Source: Ananas comosus
Taxonomy: Eukaryota > Streptophyta > Magnoliopsida > Poales > Bromeliaceae
Direction of reading: 5' to 3'
Length of the DNA: 64,000 nucleotides
Assembly (NCBI RefSeq): GCF_001540865.1
Contig: NC_033628.1
Location: 5,726,461 to 5,790,460, forward strand
The notes under the pieces are model-generated. The model had not been told where the DNA came from. It saw only the letters and a list, made by a program, of their open reading frames with translations, and made no database searches. Shown piece after piece: positions 46,951-59,977 of this stretch (positions are counted from its first letter, which is position 1; every line of letters begins with the position of its first letter). A program made the translations under genes and the position numbers.

Positions 46951-49116
46951 GTTTCGTCCCCGAAACTAACTCACTTCAATCCAATTAATACTCTAACTTG
47001 GTTTATCGAGCAATGGGGGATTCCAATGCACTTTTGTGTTCCGGAGTGGTCTTTTACTCATTGGGATTATCCAAAGGCCCACTACGGAGGATGTGAGACT
47101 AGATTCACTCACATTTGCTAAGCGTAACTCTGAAAGTGCATTACGGGTCTCCGTCATTCCTGGTGGTAGCGCAAGTCGAAGCTCAACGACTCTACGCGCT
47201 CCAACACCATTCACCATCTGGCATGCAAGGACTCTTCTTTGCATTCCACACCTTGTCAGGGAACACACTCCGATTCGATTACCGGCGTTGCTTAGAAGCA
47301 ATATCCTTGGTGCATCGACCCATCGCGAGTGCTCCAATCACATTTGGACTTTTCTCTACCGTGAGATGGCCTACCCCGGCATATCTCAAACCTCCAATTC
47401 TCAAGAGAGCATTGTCCACAACTCCATGCGGCTATCTGGTATTCAAGTGTCTCCAAGAGACCACTTTTCTTTATTTCTCAATTGCCACTTTTAACCTCAA
47501 ATTGCTCTACTACGAGATGGCCTACCCTGGCACATCTCTCGAACTTCAATCGACGAAAGAGTGTTATCTCCAAGTTTTCCAAGTTTTCCCAGCATAACCC
47601 AGCCTGCCCGGGCAAGTTTCATACTCGGGGACCAGTCTCTCCCGCCAGGGACCGGTCCTAGAGGACCTTCTCTAATTCACGCGTTCGGGAACCGGTCTCC
47701 CTGGCCCAGGGACCGGTTGCCTCGCGCGTCGTTGCAACCACTAGCCGGTGGGACCGGTCTCTCCCTGCCAGGGACCGGTCCCCGAGAGCAATTTCTGCCA
47801 AGTGTAGATTTTTGCATAACTTGCTCTCGCGGATCCGTTACAATGCACTTTTGGTGCATTTGACTTCTTCAGCTTTTACAAAGCACTCCCACTCGACAAT
47901 TAGTCGATCTTGAGCGAAGTTCAACTCTCGTATTTCGAGAATTCACTTCCCTACTCCAACTCCTCCACAGAGTTATCGGCTAAACCGATTACGTCGGCTT
48001 TCACAGGTGGACCAACAGTCACCAACATCACGTAAGCCTACCGCCTAAACCCGTCGCAACTACGCATAGCGTCTCTCGCTCGCATCGTAGACCCAATCCT
48101 CATTTCCTGGCGAATTTCTCACTTGGGAATTCGCACACACTCCAACAGGAGCAACCAAGACTCCAAACCACACCATGTCCTCGGGTTGGGTCACCACACA
48201 TTCGGTGTGTCCTCGATCTTATGATCTAACACGTGGCATTCCACGTACTCGGGTCTAAGCTCGGACTATCGTCCTGACCAAAACTCTCCGCCCTACCTAT
48301 AAGTATCGGGCCGCTGTCTCTCACAGCTGACTGCGCCGGCCCAATGGGCTCAGGCTCCACAGTCCACAACTGGTCCAGGCACGGGTCGTCCCCAAGCACT
48401 ACCCGCCAACGTCGTCCTACACGACATGCTCTACAGAGCTACACACTCTATCGGCTCCTAGGCACCTAGTGCGAGCCACCAGCCCTCACGAGTGATCCAT
48501 GGCCCGCTTCACACTTAGCCCTGCTGAAGTGCTACTGCCAATTCACTCGACCGGCTGAATCAAAACCGCACTTCACGAGTATCTATACTCGAGCGCTCTA
48601 TGCCTCTACGACGTCTCACACGAAGTCCAGCATCAGGGAGCTTAGCCCATGCGCACCGGCCACACGAGCAACAACTCGTCCACCTCAATTCGAGGTACTA
48701 CTAGGCCCACAGGCCAAACTTGGCCTCAACCAACCGCTCTCTCAACAGTGATTCTACTTTCACTGTTCAATCTACCGAAACAACATCCGAGATGCTCAGG
48801 CCACTCGGGTATTCGCAACGTCACGGCGCAACTCTCGCAATTTGATACTCATTGCCTTGAGAGTCGCTCCACCATTTCACGTTCACCACAAGTCCCATTC
48901 TTCGTCCAAGAACCATCGCTAGCGATTCGCTAGTGTCTCTTGGCTTTCTACCTGCTCCAGTAGGCGCTACACTCTCACGATGCAAGCATGCTCGGGTGCT
49001 TACCTACTCGACCACTCGGTCCCTACTATGCAATATGTAATTAGTAGGTGCTGCTCATATAATAAATGCATGCAATGCATCAACTTGAGATTACGCAAAA
49101 GCATATGCTTATTTAA
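46951..49116 (-). mobile_element. Element C non-coding region in place of pol
   Basis: About 2.2 kb with no conserved enzyme motif in any frame. Blocks recur in D and E. A segment at 47600-47960 with ACCGGT sites and CGACAATTAGTCGATC resembles the U3 part of LTR A and may be an old insertion or shared ancestry. Confidence 0.65.
47630..47782. repeat. ACCGGT cluster in the C internal region
   Basis: Five ACCGGT sites and one degenerate ACCAGT. Confidence 0.72.
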
Positions 49117-50367
49117 TTAACTCATACCTGCAACGGCATCATCGATGGCAGCAGGTTCCTCAACCTGGGTCGCATATCCCTGGCCACTTAGTGCTCGCCG
49201 CGAACCCTCCAATTGCATCGTCCTCAACGGCCGCTCCCCCGATCATGCCGCAGGTGGCACACCTGGAGGCTGTCCCAGAGAGGAATGGGCCGTCGCCAGC
49301 ATCAAGGCCTGGCTCTCACTTTGCGGGCACTCGTCCCGCACATGGCCGGGCTGTCCACAACGGATACACCGTCCATCACGCAGCGCACATCGCCGCGCCT
49401 GGTGGGAACCACCACAAATCACACATCCAGAGGAGGATCGGGTAGAGGATGACCTCGAGCGGTGTCTGGAACTTGACTGATCACCCGAACCACTCGATAA
49501 TGGCCTCGCCTCTCCTCGCTCATGCCAACGAGATTCGCGCTCCTCACGCACGAAAGCCTCGCCATGCTCCGCCCATAAAGCCCGATCCAACACCTCGGCA
49601 AAGGTTGTGAGCTGGAAGATTTGCACCCTCCTATAAATCTCCGGTCGGAGTCCACGCAGGAACCAATCGGCCTTATCCCTGTCATCCCGTTCCACATCCG
49701 GGACACAATTCACGATGCGGGAAAATTTTCGTTCGTATTCCCTCACAGAGCAGTCTCCTTGCCGCAGCTTCCTGAACTTGTCCCGAAGCTTTCTCCTTTC
49801 ATTGTCGGGGAAGTACGTAGAAAACATTAATCCCCGAAATTCATCCCACGCCATAGGAGGAAGACTAGGTGATCGATCCCGTCGAATGCCTTTCCACCAC
49901 GCCTTTGCTGATTGCTTCAAGCAATGCACAGCTAGGGGCACCTTGTCCCGCTCCAAGGTGTATAGCTTCTCAAATAGCGTCTCCATGGAGTCAATCCACA
50001 TCTCCACGATCCACGGATCGACATCCTCTCCATCGAAGATAGGCAGATCGAATTTCTTGAAGGTCATTAGGGTCGCCAAAGTCCGTTCTTTCTCCGCCTC
50101 CAATTCCACAGAACCAGGGGCCACCGCCCCCGAATCCATCGCGACTCCTGTTGGTACACGGCACGCTGCTACCGGCGCAGCCGCCGCAGGCTGTCGTGTC
50201 TACAATTCATAGAGCTCCTTGATCTGCTCCTCCTGTCGCTGCACTATACCCATGAGCGTATTCAATTGCTCGCGGAGCATCGGGTCTCCGCTCACCTCAG
50301 TTTGCTCAGGAACACCACTTGTCCCTTCCCGCACCGATCTGGATAAGGATCGCCTACGCGGTGCCAT
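49117..50367 (-). pseudogene. Element C gag, two in-frame stops
   Basis: The frame runs from the ATG at 50367 (MAPRRRSLSRSVREG) to TAA at 49117, 417 codons. It is broken only by TAG at 50202-50200 and TGA at 49245-49243. The 298-codon ORF between holds the whole Retrotrans_gag core (DLPIFDGEDVDPWIVEMW, LKQSAKAWWKGIRR, YFPDNERRKLRDKFRKLRQG). It also holds CVICGGSHQARRC and the canonical knuckle CIRCGQPGHVRDEC. It would assemble the particle. The nearly open frame suggests recent function or purifying selection in source copies. Confidence 0.88.
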
Positions 50368-50713
50368 CGCTTCCTGAAACACGACAACTCGATTAGTTCT
50401 CGACCAACTTGGGTCTAACACGAGACCACTAACAACGGCTCAAAAGCCAATTAGGCGAAAGTCACGCGAGGGCGTCTATTCTCATCACTAGGTTTCATGT
50501 TGTCGTACGCCAACATGAACATCCTCGGCTGAGAATAAACCACACCTCAAGTCTACCTCTAATATCCGTCTTAGAGATTTATGACACAACCCAATCCATT
50601 AAGCTTTCGCCACAATTCATAGGTCCTCGTCTCTCACGAGCCTTATTCTCCTATGGTTTACTATCCTAGGGTCTCCTAGGTCTGCCTAAACCATTCTCAT
50701 TCTCTACTTTATT

Positions 50714-50724
50714 CTCTGATACCA
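50714..50724 (-). other. Primer-binding site of element C
   Basis: TGGTATCAGAG on the minus strand, 7 bases after the LTR end GTGACA, complementary to initiator Met tRNA. The 7-base spacing is the same in element E. Confidence 0.85.
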
Positions 50725-50731
50725 CTTTATC

Positions 50732-53703
50732 TGTCACGCCCCGCGACCAACCGCCAATTTGGACCGGGTCGCGGCGCCGACGACAGACCGCAGAACGGAC
50801 CGGGGTTTCCCCTGTACGCGGACAGAGTCTCCCCAGTACGTCCTAGGGGTCGCAATCCAAAACAATATAAATGGTTCCAACCAGGAACAGATATCAATCA
50901 TGATTAAGGAAGTATCAAACAATATAAACACATCCTATGTTATTACATGCATTCACGTTAGATTCATTTATTTACATCAACTTCCAAACCAACTAAGTTA
51001 TTACAAGTTTAATACATTTATTCCTCTCATTTTCTATACCCCTAAGCTACGTCAACGGGGTACTGCTAGCTCTGGTCTCTGGGGGTAGGGCGCTATCTAT
51101 GGAGCTACGCCCTTACCTCGCGCCGCCGCGCCGCTCACGTGCGAACCTGTAAAACTACAAAACAACGTGGGGTGAGAACCAACTCCATGGTTCCCAGTGG
51201 GTACGGCAACCCAAGGGAGGAGCTCGACCAACAGGTCCACGGGAGGCAAATACAAGTTAGTCCAATAAACAGATAGATATGTATATCATAAGCATGCAAC
51301 TAACTTTACCTTGCTTTGCTTCACAACTGCAATGATGCCATGCTATATGCAACAGGAATATATGCAACATAAATATATGCAACAACTAGTAGAATTATTG
51401 ATTCTACAATCAATCTCGCTAATCTTAGCTCATGTCATCCAACTCTAAGGTTTTTACTACCTTAGGTTTACACATTTACCACTAGCCCTCAAGGTTCTAT
51501 CTACCTTATTCCAGCTAGCTACCCGACTCGGCCTCGAGTCAATCAACAGCAGATAATCCATGCTCTGCCCGGCTCGGGGTGAAGGACCCTGTCACAACGC
51601 ACCTCAGCCTGCAAGCCAAGAACTACATCGCCCAACGGTCCGCCCGAAGGTCCGTGCACCGTGGTCAGGGATCCGCCAGATGGAGAGGAACATAGCCGCA
51701 TACACCCATAGCCAAGACCCCCGATAGGGAGAGGAACATGCCGCGTACACCCTAGCGCTCTTTGTTCTTACTTAGTCACAATCCTCAAAGTTCTTCCGGT
51801 GGGAGAGGAACATGCCACATACACCCGCGGTCCAAGAACTATTGAGTTCACAAGTCTCAGGATTTCGTAATCCACTTCACAAGTCAAGGGTCCATATCCA
51901 ACGCTATACTATTGACCTATCTAGGTCCAATGCACTTTTCACCCTAGGTCCAACTGACTCTAGGTCTAATGCCTCGATGTCACAACCTAGGTTTACTTTA
52001 ACTCTAGGTTCAGTTCTCAATCTATGTTCTTTAACAATAGGTTAGATACCACACACCTAGATCCCGAGTCTAGGTTCATACTCAACCTATGTTATTTAAC
52101 ACTAGGTTAGATGCCACTCGTTATTTATCCTAGGTTCAACAACACTAGGTTCAATGTCATCTATGTCCGACCTATGTTTATTAACACTAGGGCCACTCAA
52201 TCTACTTGATATCCTATTTGTCATATCGAGTCCATATGCAAATGCATCTTATCTAACATGCTCACATGATGTTACATGCATCTAGCATACATTTCCAATG
52301 CACACATACATTTGCATTATCACCAGCATGCATTCTATATCATATCATTTTACATGGATCTACTTAGCATTTACGTCATATTATTAACATGCATTAGCTA
52401 CATGAATCAACCACATGCTTTATTTACATTTATATGCATCATCATGGATTCTTAATCATCTTAGACATAAAGGGCGACCTAGTCGCTTCGGTAAACACAA
52501 CCCACCTTAACTCGCGTTCCGATTGCTCGTCGACACTTGCAATCGGCTTCCCGCGGCACTTGGCACCCGTTTGGGCCCGATCTCACAGTTGCTCTCCAAG
52601 AGCGCGCCGCTGTGCCATTTCAAGTGCTAACGATCTTCGCCTCGCCGTTACGATGCTCGGGACCCGATTTCACGATTTATGGACGTCGCCTCGGCCCTCC
52701 AGGCGGAAATGAAGCTTCAAGCGTCCGTTTCTTCAATATCTTTGTAACGGCTCGTCGGATTGCCGAACTGTCTTCGCCAATGTGTTTCGTTACCTATTAA
52801 TTAGGTTTGCACAGAGTTAAATGAGATCAAACCCTCATATATATCAAAACGCCATTTTGGAGCCCTAGGTTTGCATCTAAGCAAAAACCACCATTTGAAC
52901 TCTAGATTCAAGCATTAAACATCTATTAAGCTTGCTATAATTGCATCTAAACCATCCTTAGGGTGCATAAACCAAACCCTAAGAAGTTACCATTAGAGCC
53001 CTAGAAGCTTACCTCTCTAGGTTTGCTCCAAGCACGAGGAAGACGAAGGAGAGGATGAAGATCCCTTTCTTGATCTTCTTCTCCTTCTTCTTCTTCTTTC
53101 TCTCCTTCTCCTTCCTCTTTTTCTTCCTCTCCTTCTATTTCGTTTAGAGAGAGAGAGGGACACGTTTGGGGCTAAACGGGTGAGGGAGGAGAGAGGAAGA
53201 CCTAATTTCCTCTTCTATACACTTAACCCATGCATAAAATGAAAATAAACCCCTCTACAATGCCTCTCTTGCAACAGCCCGAACTGGGCATTTTCGGGGT
53301 TCGGGGACCGGTCTCTGCATGAGGGACCGGTCCCTGAGAGACCGGTCTCTCTGCATGGGACCGGTCCCAGAGAGACCTCTAGCCCAGACTTAGCCAATTT
53401 TCAGCTTCGTCCGTTTTCGCTCTGTTTTCGCCTGTTTTCGTTCGTTTGACCTCCGATTCATTTCAAATCGAACAGAGACTCTCCAAACATATTTTCAAAC
53501 ATGTTTTCATCATCTTTCCATCCTCGCTAATGCCGGATTTAGCACACGGCCCAACTTAGCCTTTCGGATTCTGTTTTCGCGCCTATGCGCACTGAAATGC
53601 CCGATTGCTCTAGAACTTCACCGAACCTCACGAAACCATCCAAATGGCTTTGCAAAGCAACGTACACCATAACTTCATAGTTTTAGAAGTCTGGTACCTT
53701 ACA
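50732..53703 (-). repeat. Element C 5' LTR
   Basis: It runs from TGTCACGCCCCGCGACC to CTGGTACCTTACA, co-linear with the left LTR over its whole length. The conserved U5-side block lies at 52686-52714. Confidence 0.92.
53304..53370. repeat. ACCGGT cluster in the C 5' LTR
   Basis: Four ACCGGT sites, all intact. Confidence 0.78.
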
Positions 53704-55001
53704 CAACCGGTCCCTGGTGGGCGAGACCGGTCCCCGAGCGCGTCTTCGCAGTAAGAGACCGGTCCCGCGCAGGGAGAGACCGGTTCCCGAACGTTGGTTT
53801 CTCCGGTTCAACACGAGAGATCGGTCCCTTGCAGGGAGAGACTAGTCTCTTTGGGCGTAAACCGCCCAGTCTGGGCTGTTGTAAATTTGAGTTTTTGAGG
53901 GGCCTCTCTGGATTTTGTTGCTCTAAATGGTCTTTATAGCCATTTCACTCTCTTCCCTCCTCATTTCTCACCCTCTCTCTACACCTTCTAGAGAGAGAAG
54001 AAGAAGCAGGAGGAGAAGAAGAAGAGGAGCTTGCTTGAGGAAGCTTGGAGCTCAAACCCTTTCTCTCCTTTCCACTTGAGGCATCTAAAGAGGTTAGCAC
54101 TTCGATTCTACCCTTTGATCCTTATTTTGGTAGATTTTACCATATGAAACCCTAAAATGGAAAATCTAGGGTTTATTTGGGGCTTTTTGCTTGGAGGCTT
54201 TTTGAGCTAATCTAATGAGATTAAAAACCTTGGTTTAGGTTGCTTTGGGAGGATCCTAGCCTTCTTTTGGAGCTTGTGAGGGTTTTTCTCCACCTAGGTG
54301 AGATTTTAATCCTTTTTGCCTTGTTGGTTAATGTTTGATCTTATAGATGATCGTAACGCCCGTGTATATCTTCGCTCAATACTTTTAGGGTGTTTTGAGA
54401 CTCGTGGATAACTTTGTTCGGCGAAACGAGGCACTACGCGACGGTTCGGTGGGTTTGACCTTGCCACACAATGAGAAAAATCTCATTTGTGATGTTTTGA
54501 GTATCATTAAATGAAAAAGCATGCATAATCATGTTAGATATATTTATTATGAATTTTAGAATGCTTAACATGCATATGTTATGTATAGTGAATTTTTGGA
54601 CCCCTATGTGGTAGGATGCATGCATGTGGGACATAGCATTCTAGTTGGAACTTGGAACCTTGATTCCTATGATGAAAATGAACGTTACTTTCATGCATTT
54701 AACCTTTAAGTCCAATTGTGACATGAGGGACTTTGGAAGCCTAGAAAGGCTTGGGGACTTAGACTATTTGAGATTTTGGGCCAATGTCATAAAGAGGCAT
54801 TGGGCCCCGGGCTATAATGAACGTTGGTATAATGTCATATTTGGAACATAGAACATGAATTGAGCTTGATTAGTTGTGATGCTTAAGTGTCATAAAGAGG
54901 CACTAAGTAAGTGAGTGTTGAGTTATCACATCGTGACATAGAGCTAGACCTTTGGGTTACTAGTAGCTATTGCCATGTTTGAGACATGAGGGTTGGATAC
55001 T
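53704..55001 (+). mobile_element. Solo LTR H, piece 2
   Basis: It continues H after element C: four ACCGGT sites (53706-53784), a CT-rich leader near 53940-54000, a purine-rich stretch near 54000-54040, a splice-donor-like GAGGTTAGC near 54090, and long AT-rich DNA. It is interrupted by H2 after ATACT. Confidence 0.78.
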
Positions 55002-57460
55002 TGTAATACACTGGATCTTAGCAAATTGCAAGATTCGAGTGTTTGATCTGTGTGTGGAGCCTTTCCACAGTTTTTTGAGTGTCGTTGATAGTGTTCCGAC
55101 CCCTGGCACGCACCCCGAGGGTGTTGGTTTGAGTCTTGGCACCAAGATCCCAAAATTAGAATTTTTGGTCAGCCCTCGGATAGCCTGCAGCAGGGCTTGT
55201 ACCGGAACAAGAATGGTCTTGTACCGGTACAAGGGTTGATGGTTGTACCGGTACAGCCATCGGGCTTGTACCGGTACAGAGCCGCAGACCGAGCAACCCG
55301 AGCTTCGGGTTTGCATTTTCGTCGGCCTTGTACCGGTACAAGAACCCGTGTACCGGTACAAGGAGGCAGATTTCGTGCAGTTTGAACTGCAGGGGGTTTT
55401 TCGCGATTGTGGGCTTCTTATAACAGCACCCACGCCCCTTAGGGCTTTTTTTGTGCTGGAACCTGAGGAGAGGAAGGTGAGTGAAGCTCCACCTTGCCCC
55501 ATTTGATTTTGATCTCCATTTTGCTTGGTTTTTGATGGATTTTCTTCTCTTTTGCCCTTTGGTGCCATTTCCACCATGGATGACAGGCTCAAGCTTGGAA
55601 TTGGAGCTGAAGGGGACGATAATCTATGGATTTAAAGAGATTTAGAGCTGTGGTTTGAAGTTCTAAGAGGTAAGCAACATGTTTCTCCTCTATATTCGAG
55701 TTTTATTGGATTTCATGGAGATGAACAAGATTTAGTTTTAGGGTAAATATTGGGCATTTTTTGAATCTACGGGCTTTTGAGCTAAGATTGAGTGGAATGA
55801 GGCTTCCTTTGGGTTGGATTGGATGAGCCCGTAGCTTCATTGTTTGGCTAATTAGAGGAGATTTTGGCACTAGAGGTGATGTTTCCATCACCTATGATTG
55901 ATTAGCTTAATGTTTGAGCTAAGTTTGTTTGTTTGGCCGGTGACACATGTTCTATACTTTAGGGTATAGGAGACCTAAGGATCACCCTGCGTGTGGAGCC
56001 ACGAGGAGTTTCGATTGTCATCGTGGGGGTTTGGCTTCGTGGAAATGGGGCAAAAATGGCCTTTGCTTCTTTCTACTTGTTGTAAAATATTTTAGATTCA
56101 TTTCTATGCTAATAGAAGTTTATATATGAATCTTAGCAGCACTTCGAAATGCATGCCTTGTGTATTATGAAATTTCACTATATGGTAAAGTATATGAGTA
56201 GATGATGCATACGGAAGTGCTTGTTTTGCAAATGAAAAATACATCTCTTTATGATAGCATGATGACTGGAATATGTACTTTGGGAACAATAGTTGCCATG
56301 TTTTGACATGAGAGCATGGTTGTCATGAAAGGGGCACTTGAAACTAGTAGAACCATGAAACTGCAATATAGGGAATATTGTAGGCACTACATATTATGGC
56401 TATATTCTATGTTGAGACTGATGGCTAGGGATAGGCCATTTGATTTCCTACACATTTTCCATGTTATTAGACATGAGGACTTGGTACTTGGCGACAGATC
56501 GTTTGACTACTTGCCATTGTGGCTCATTCGCACATGCTTGTAGGGTGCTCCTACAGACGGCCACTACGGAGATAATGCACGCGATACAATATTCGCGTGC
56601 GGATTGGCGCGAAGTGGATTTGCGTGGGCAGGCTCATTCGTAGGGTGGCGGAATGATGACTACCACGGCATTTGGTCTCGGCCGGCCAGGACAACCCTAG
56701 CGGTGGGTCTCAGGGCCATAGACAGCCTTTGGGTGGGTCTTTCAGATTGGATTTTATATCGTTATCATGTGAAGATGATGACTTAGAGTATTAATGGACA
56801 TTGACTAGAATAGTAACAAGGAACTTTACTATTTCGCATTGTGAACATTATGATAGTTGGAGACTTCTTCATGCATAGTTTCGTTTCATACTTTTACTAT
56901 CTGCTAAGTAGAGATATATGTCGTAGTAGGCTTATATTTTTAGTTACTGCCACTTTACTTCATAGTACTGACATCTTCTGTAAGGCTTTGGCTTTGTGTG
57001 CATTACTGAGTCAGTAATTGCCACTGGGAACTATTTTTAATAGTTCTCATGCCCCGTTTTGTGTTACTTTTCAAGAGCCTTCGGACGGCGGAGGCACGGG
57101 ATCGCGGAGGGGATCGCTTAGGTAGCTAGCGAGAGCGGTACTTTGCTAGGTCGGTTTACTCTTTCTTTTTTAGTTGAGAGAGAGTGAGAGATTTTGTTCA
57201 TGTATAGAGACGACCTATGTATACTTTTAATCTTGTATTTGGGATTTCTGTTGTTTTTACTTTATATTTTATTATAGTGGATTTACAGTTTTATCTTTAT
57301 TCTTTGTTGTAGCCATTTGACATTTACTTGCTCTGATACTCCTAGATGTCTTTTATTATTTTGTTTTATTATCGTGTTGTTTAGACGCTTATATGTTGTA
57401 GACTATGGCGGCGTCTGGACCACAGCGCCGGGTCGGGCTTCTGCTGGTCGGGCGTGACTA
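55002..57460 (+). mobile_element. Solo LTR H2, nested in H
   Basis: It starts TGTAATACACTGGATC and ends GGGCGTGACTA, 2,459 bp, with a perfect TSD ATACT (54997-55001 and 57461-57465). It is the same family as H but distinct: its palindromes are GTACCGGTAC where H has GACCGGTC. The end GTGACTA differs from the usual GTGACA by one base. Confidence 0.82.
55198..55365. repeat. ACCGGT cluster in solo LTR H2
   Basis: Five copies of TGTACCGGTACA-type palindromes plus one mutated to ACCGGAAC. Confidence 0.8.
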
Positions 57461-58544
57461 ATACTTGAGCCTTGACTACGCTTGCTTGCCATTTGTGCTC
57501 ATTCACACATGCTTGTGAGGGTCGCTCCCTACAAGCCGGCACTCCGGAGTTAGCCACGCGACTTATGTTCGCTCGTGCGGTATTGAGAAGCCTACGGGGT
57601 CGGGTGGGACAGACACATTCCAAGAGTAGGGATGTTGGGCTACCACAGGCACTTAGGCGGCACAAGCTGGACTACCTTGGGTAGGTCCTTAATTGGAAAT
57701 GAAAATCGACACAGTGTCGAGTGTGTTATTATCACTACTAGATAGAGAGTAGTAGTTGGATTACTTGGACTTGCTTCTAGCATAGTTTTGAACATTTGAG
57801 TATACATACATACATGTAGCATGCTAGGAGAGGTTGCTTATTGTATTTATATATACATTGTTGCCCTGATAAAGCATGATCTTCATAACTTCATTAAGTA
57901 AACCGTGATATTTACTTGTGGCCATGTAGAGACATATTGGTATGACAAAGTAAAGGTGCATCATATTAACATCATGTTTAATCGCAGTATAGTAGTTTAG
58001 CATTTTACTTATGCTTTTACAAATGCAATTTATTCCATTCTATTGCCCTTTTTGGCTTACCCTTTCTTTTGGGGCCTAGTGGTGTATTGAGCTGAGGTCA
58101 GTAATTGCCTCACTAGGAACTATAAATTATAGTTCTCACGCTCTCTGTTTTATGTTTCCTTCCGAGCCTTCCACGCCGGGAGAGGCTAGGGACCGTGGGA
58201 AAGGAGTCGCTTCGAGCTAGCTTCCTTCGAGGACGATTGGATAGGTGGTCTACCTCCCATGGCTTTCTTTTTGTAAGAGGTTAAGAGTTTACCCATGTAC
58301 TAGAGACCACCATTTTGTACCTTTTGAGGTGGTTACTGTATTACCTTATGTTTTACTTCTATGGTTTAGTGGTGATCTTGTACTCTCTTTATAGATGATA
58401 GAAACATACTTGCTCTAATATCTGTAGCTGTAGATTATTTCTTGCTTTTACTTCCGCTTTTATTGTGACGCCTTTATATGTGTAGACGTATGGCGGGTCT
58501 GGGCACGCTACCGGGGGGGCCTCCGCCGGTCCCGGGGCGTGACA
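57461..58544 (+). mobile_element. Solo LTR H, piece 3
   Basis: It continues H after H2 (CTTGCCATTTGTGCTC near 57482; compare CTTGCCATTGTGGCTC in H2 near 56510) and ends CCCGGGGCGTGACA at 58544, followed by TSD CAACC. The three pieces sum to about 2.59 kb, close to the length of H2. Confidence 0.78.
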
Positions 58545-59803
58545 CAACCAGGAACAGTATTCAACAAGGATTGCATAAAGAAGTATCGAAAACATAAATA
58601 CAACTATGCTATTATAAGCATACATCTCAAATTTTGCATATTACATGCATCTTACTTTTTAGTCTTCCAAATACAATCCAAATTATTACAAATTATTACA
58701 ATCTTATTCTTTCCATCACTAAACCCCTAAGCTAAGCCGACTTAGGGTACCGNCTTTTTAGTCTTCCAAATACAATCCAAATTATTACAAATTATTACAA
58801 TCTTATTCTTTCCATCACTAAACCCCTAAGCTAAGCCGACTTAGGGTACCGCTATCTCTGATCTTAGTGGTAGGGCGCTAACTATGGAGCTACGTCCTCG
58901 CCTCGCGCCACCGCTCCGCTCACGTGTGAACCTGTACCCCCAAAAACAACACGGGGGTGAGAACTATTGTCCATAGTTCCCAGTGGGTACGGCCACCCAA
59001 GGGAAAAGCTCGACCCACCAGGTCCAAAGGAGGCACTACAAACATGTTAGTCCAACAAATATTCACAGATATATAATTTATGCAACTAACATTAACATGT
59101 TCATGCCTCACAATATGCAACATGCAAAACATGCAACTAACCAAGTAGATTAATTAATTCTACTCTTTATTCTTAGTCATTCTTTACTCTTAGCTATTCT
59201 TTACTCTTAGCCGTTATTTACTCTTTATTCTTTATTCTTTATTCTTCATTCTTAGTCGCAACTTACTAATTGGACATTCTTTCCTAAGGTTACCTTTAAC
59301 TTAGCAAACTATGCCACTTGACTCGGTCTTGAGTCAATCCACCGCAGATAGTCCGCGCTCTGTCGGGCTCGAGGTGAAGGACGTCTCACATGCACCTCAG
59401 TCTTAAATCCTCTCGACTCTAGGTCTACTCACAAGGTGAGGATGTCCATTGAATTCCGGACCACAAGTCGCTTAATAGACCTACGGGCGAGGAGAACCAC
59501 ACGTACCCGCGCCCCAATCTCATACTCAAACCGGACGAGGAGAACTACACGTACTCGATGAGTCACTGCCAGGCGAGGAGAACCACACATACCTGCAGTT
59601 GCCATACAATTGCACTCGTTCGCAAGGCTCATCCGCTGCACTAGCAGCCGCTGCACTAGCAGCCGCTGCACTAGCAGCACTCATTCCTAGGGATTCTGGA
59701 ATCCACTTCCACAACTCTAGGGTTGGTCTCATCCTATAGTATCGACCTATCTAGGTCCAATGTTCTTTCCATCCTAGGTCCCATTGACTTTAGGTTTAAT
59801 GCC
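58545..59803 (-). mobile_element. LTR B, piece 3
   Basis: It resumes B with AGGAACAGTATTCAAC and carries the 'cgctccgctcacgtgtgaacctgt' and 'ccagtgggtacggccaccc' segments seen in C-type LTRs, then CCTAGG-type repeats. It is cut at 59803 by the A-family LTR. It contains the assembly-gap duplication at 58655-58851. Confidence 0.7.
58655..58851. repeat. Identical 98-bp duplication around a single N
   Basis: 58655-58752 and 58754-58851 are identical and separated by the only N in the window (58753). The related C-type LTRs have one copy. This is best explained as an unmerged contig overlap. Confidence 0.92.
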
Positions 59804-59977
59804 TGTAAGGAAGTGAATTCTCAAAATCCGAGAGTTGGACTTTGCTCAGAATCGACTAATTGTCGAGTGGGTAGGCTTCGGAAAAGCCGAAGAAGTCAAA
59901 AACTCAAAAAGTGCATTACAATGGATCCTCGCGAGTAAGATGTGCAAAAATCTGCACTTGGCAGAAATTGCTCTCGG

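Larger units (their letters stand above)
43947..53703 (-). mobile_element. Complete gag-only gypsy element C, 9,757 bp
   Basis: It has two long direct LTRs (2,985 and 2,972 bp), a Met-tRNA primer site, gag, about 2.2 kb without coding capacity, and a polypurine tract, flanked by a perfect TSD CAACC (43942-43946 and 53704-53708). There is no protease, RT, RNase H or integrase. This matches the published concept of non-autonomous LTR elements that carry gag only (TR-GAG). It must have moved with enzymes supplied by a related element. The LTRs differ by several percent by eye. Confidence 0.92.

Noticed and set aside
54960..55592. 210-codon minus-strand ORF with repeated Tyr-Arg-Tyr and Val-Pro-Val-Gln
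   Set aside because: The repeats are just the translation of the GTACCGGTAC palindromes in solo LTR H2.
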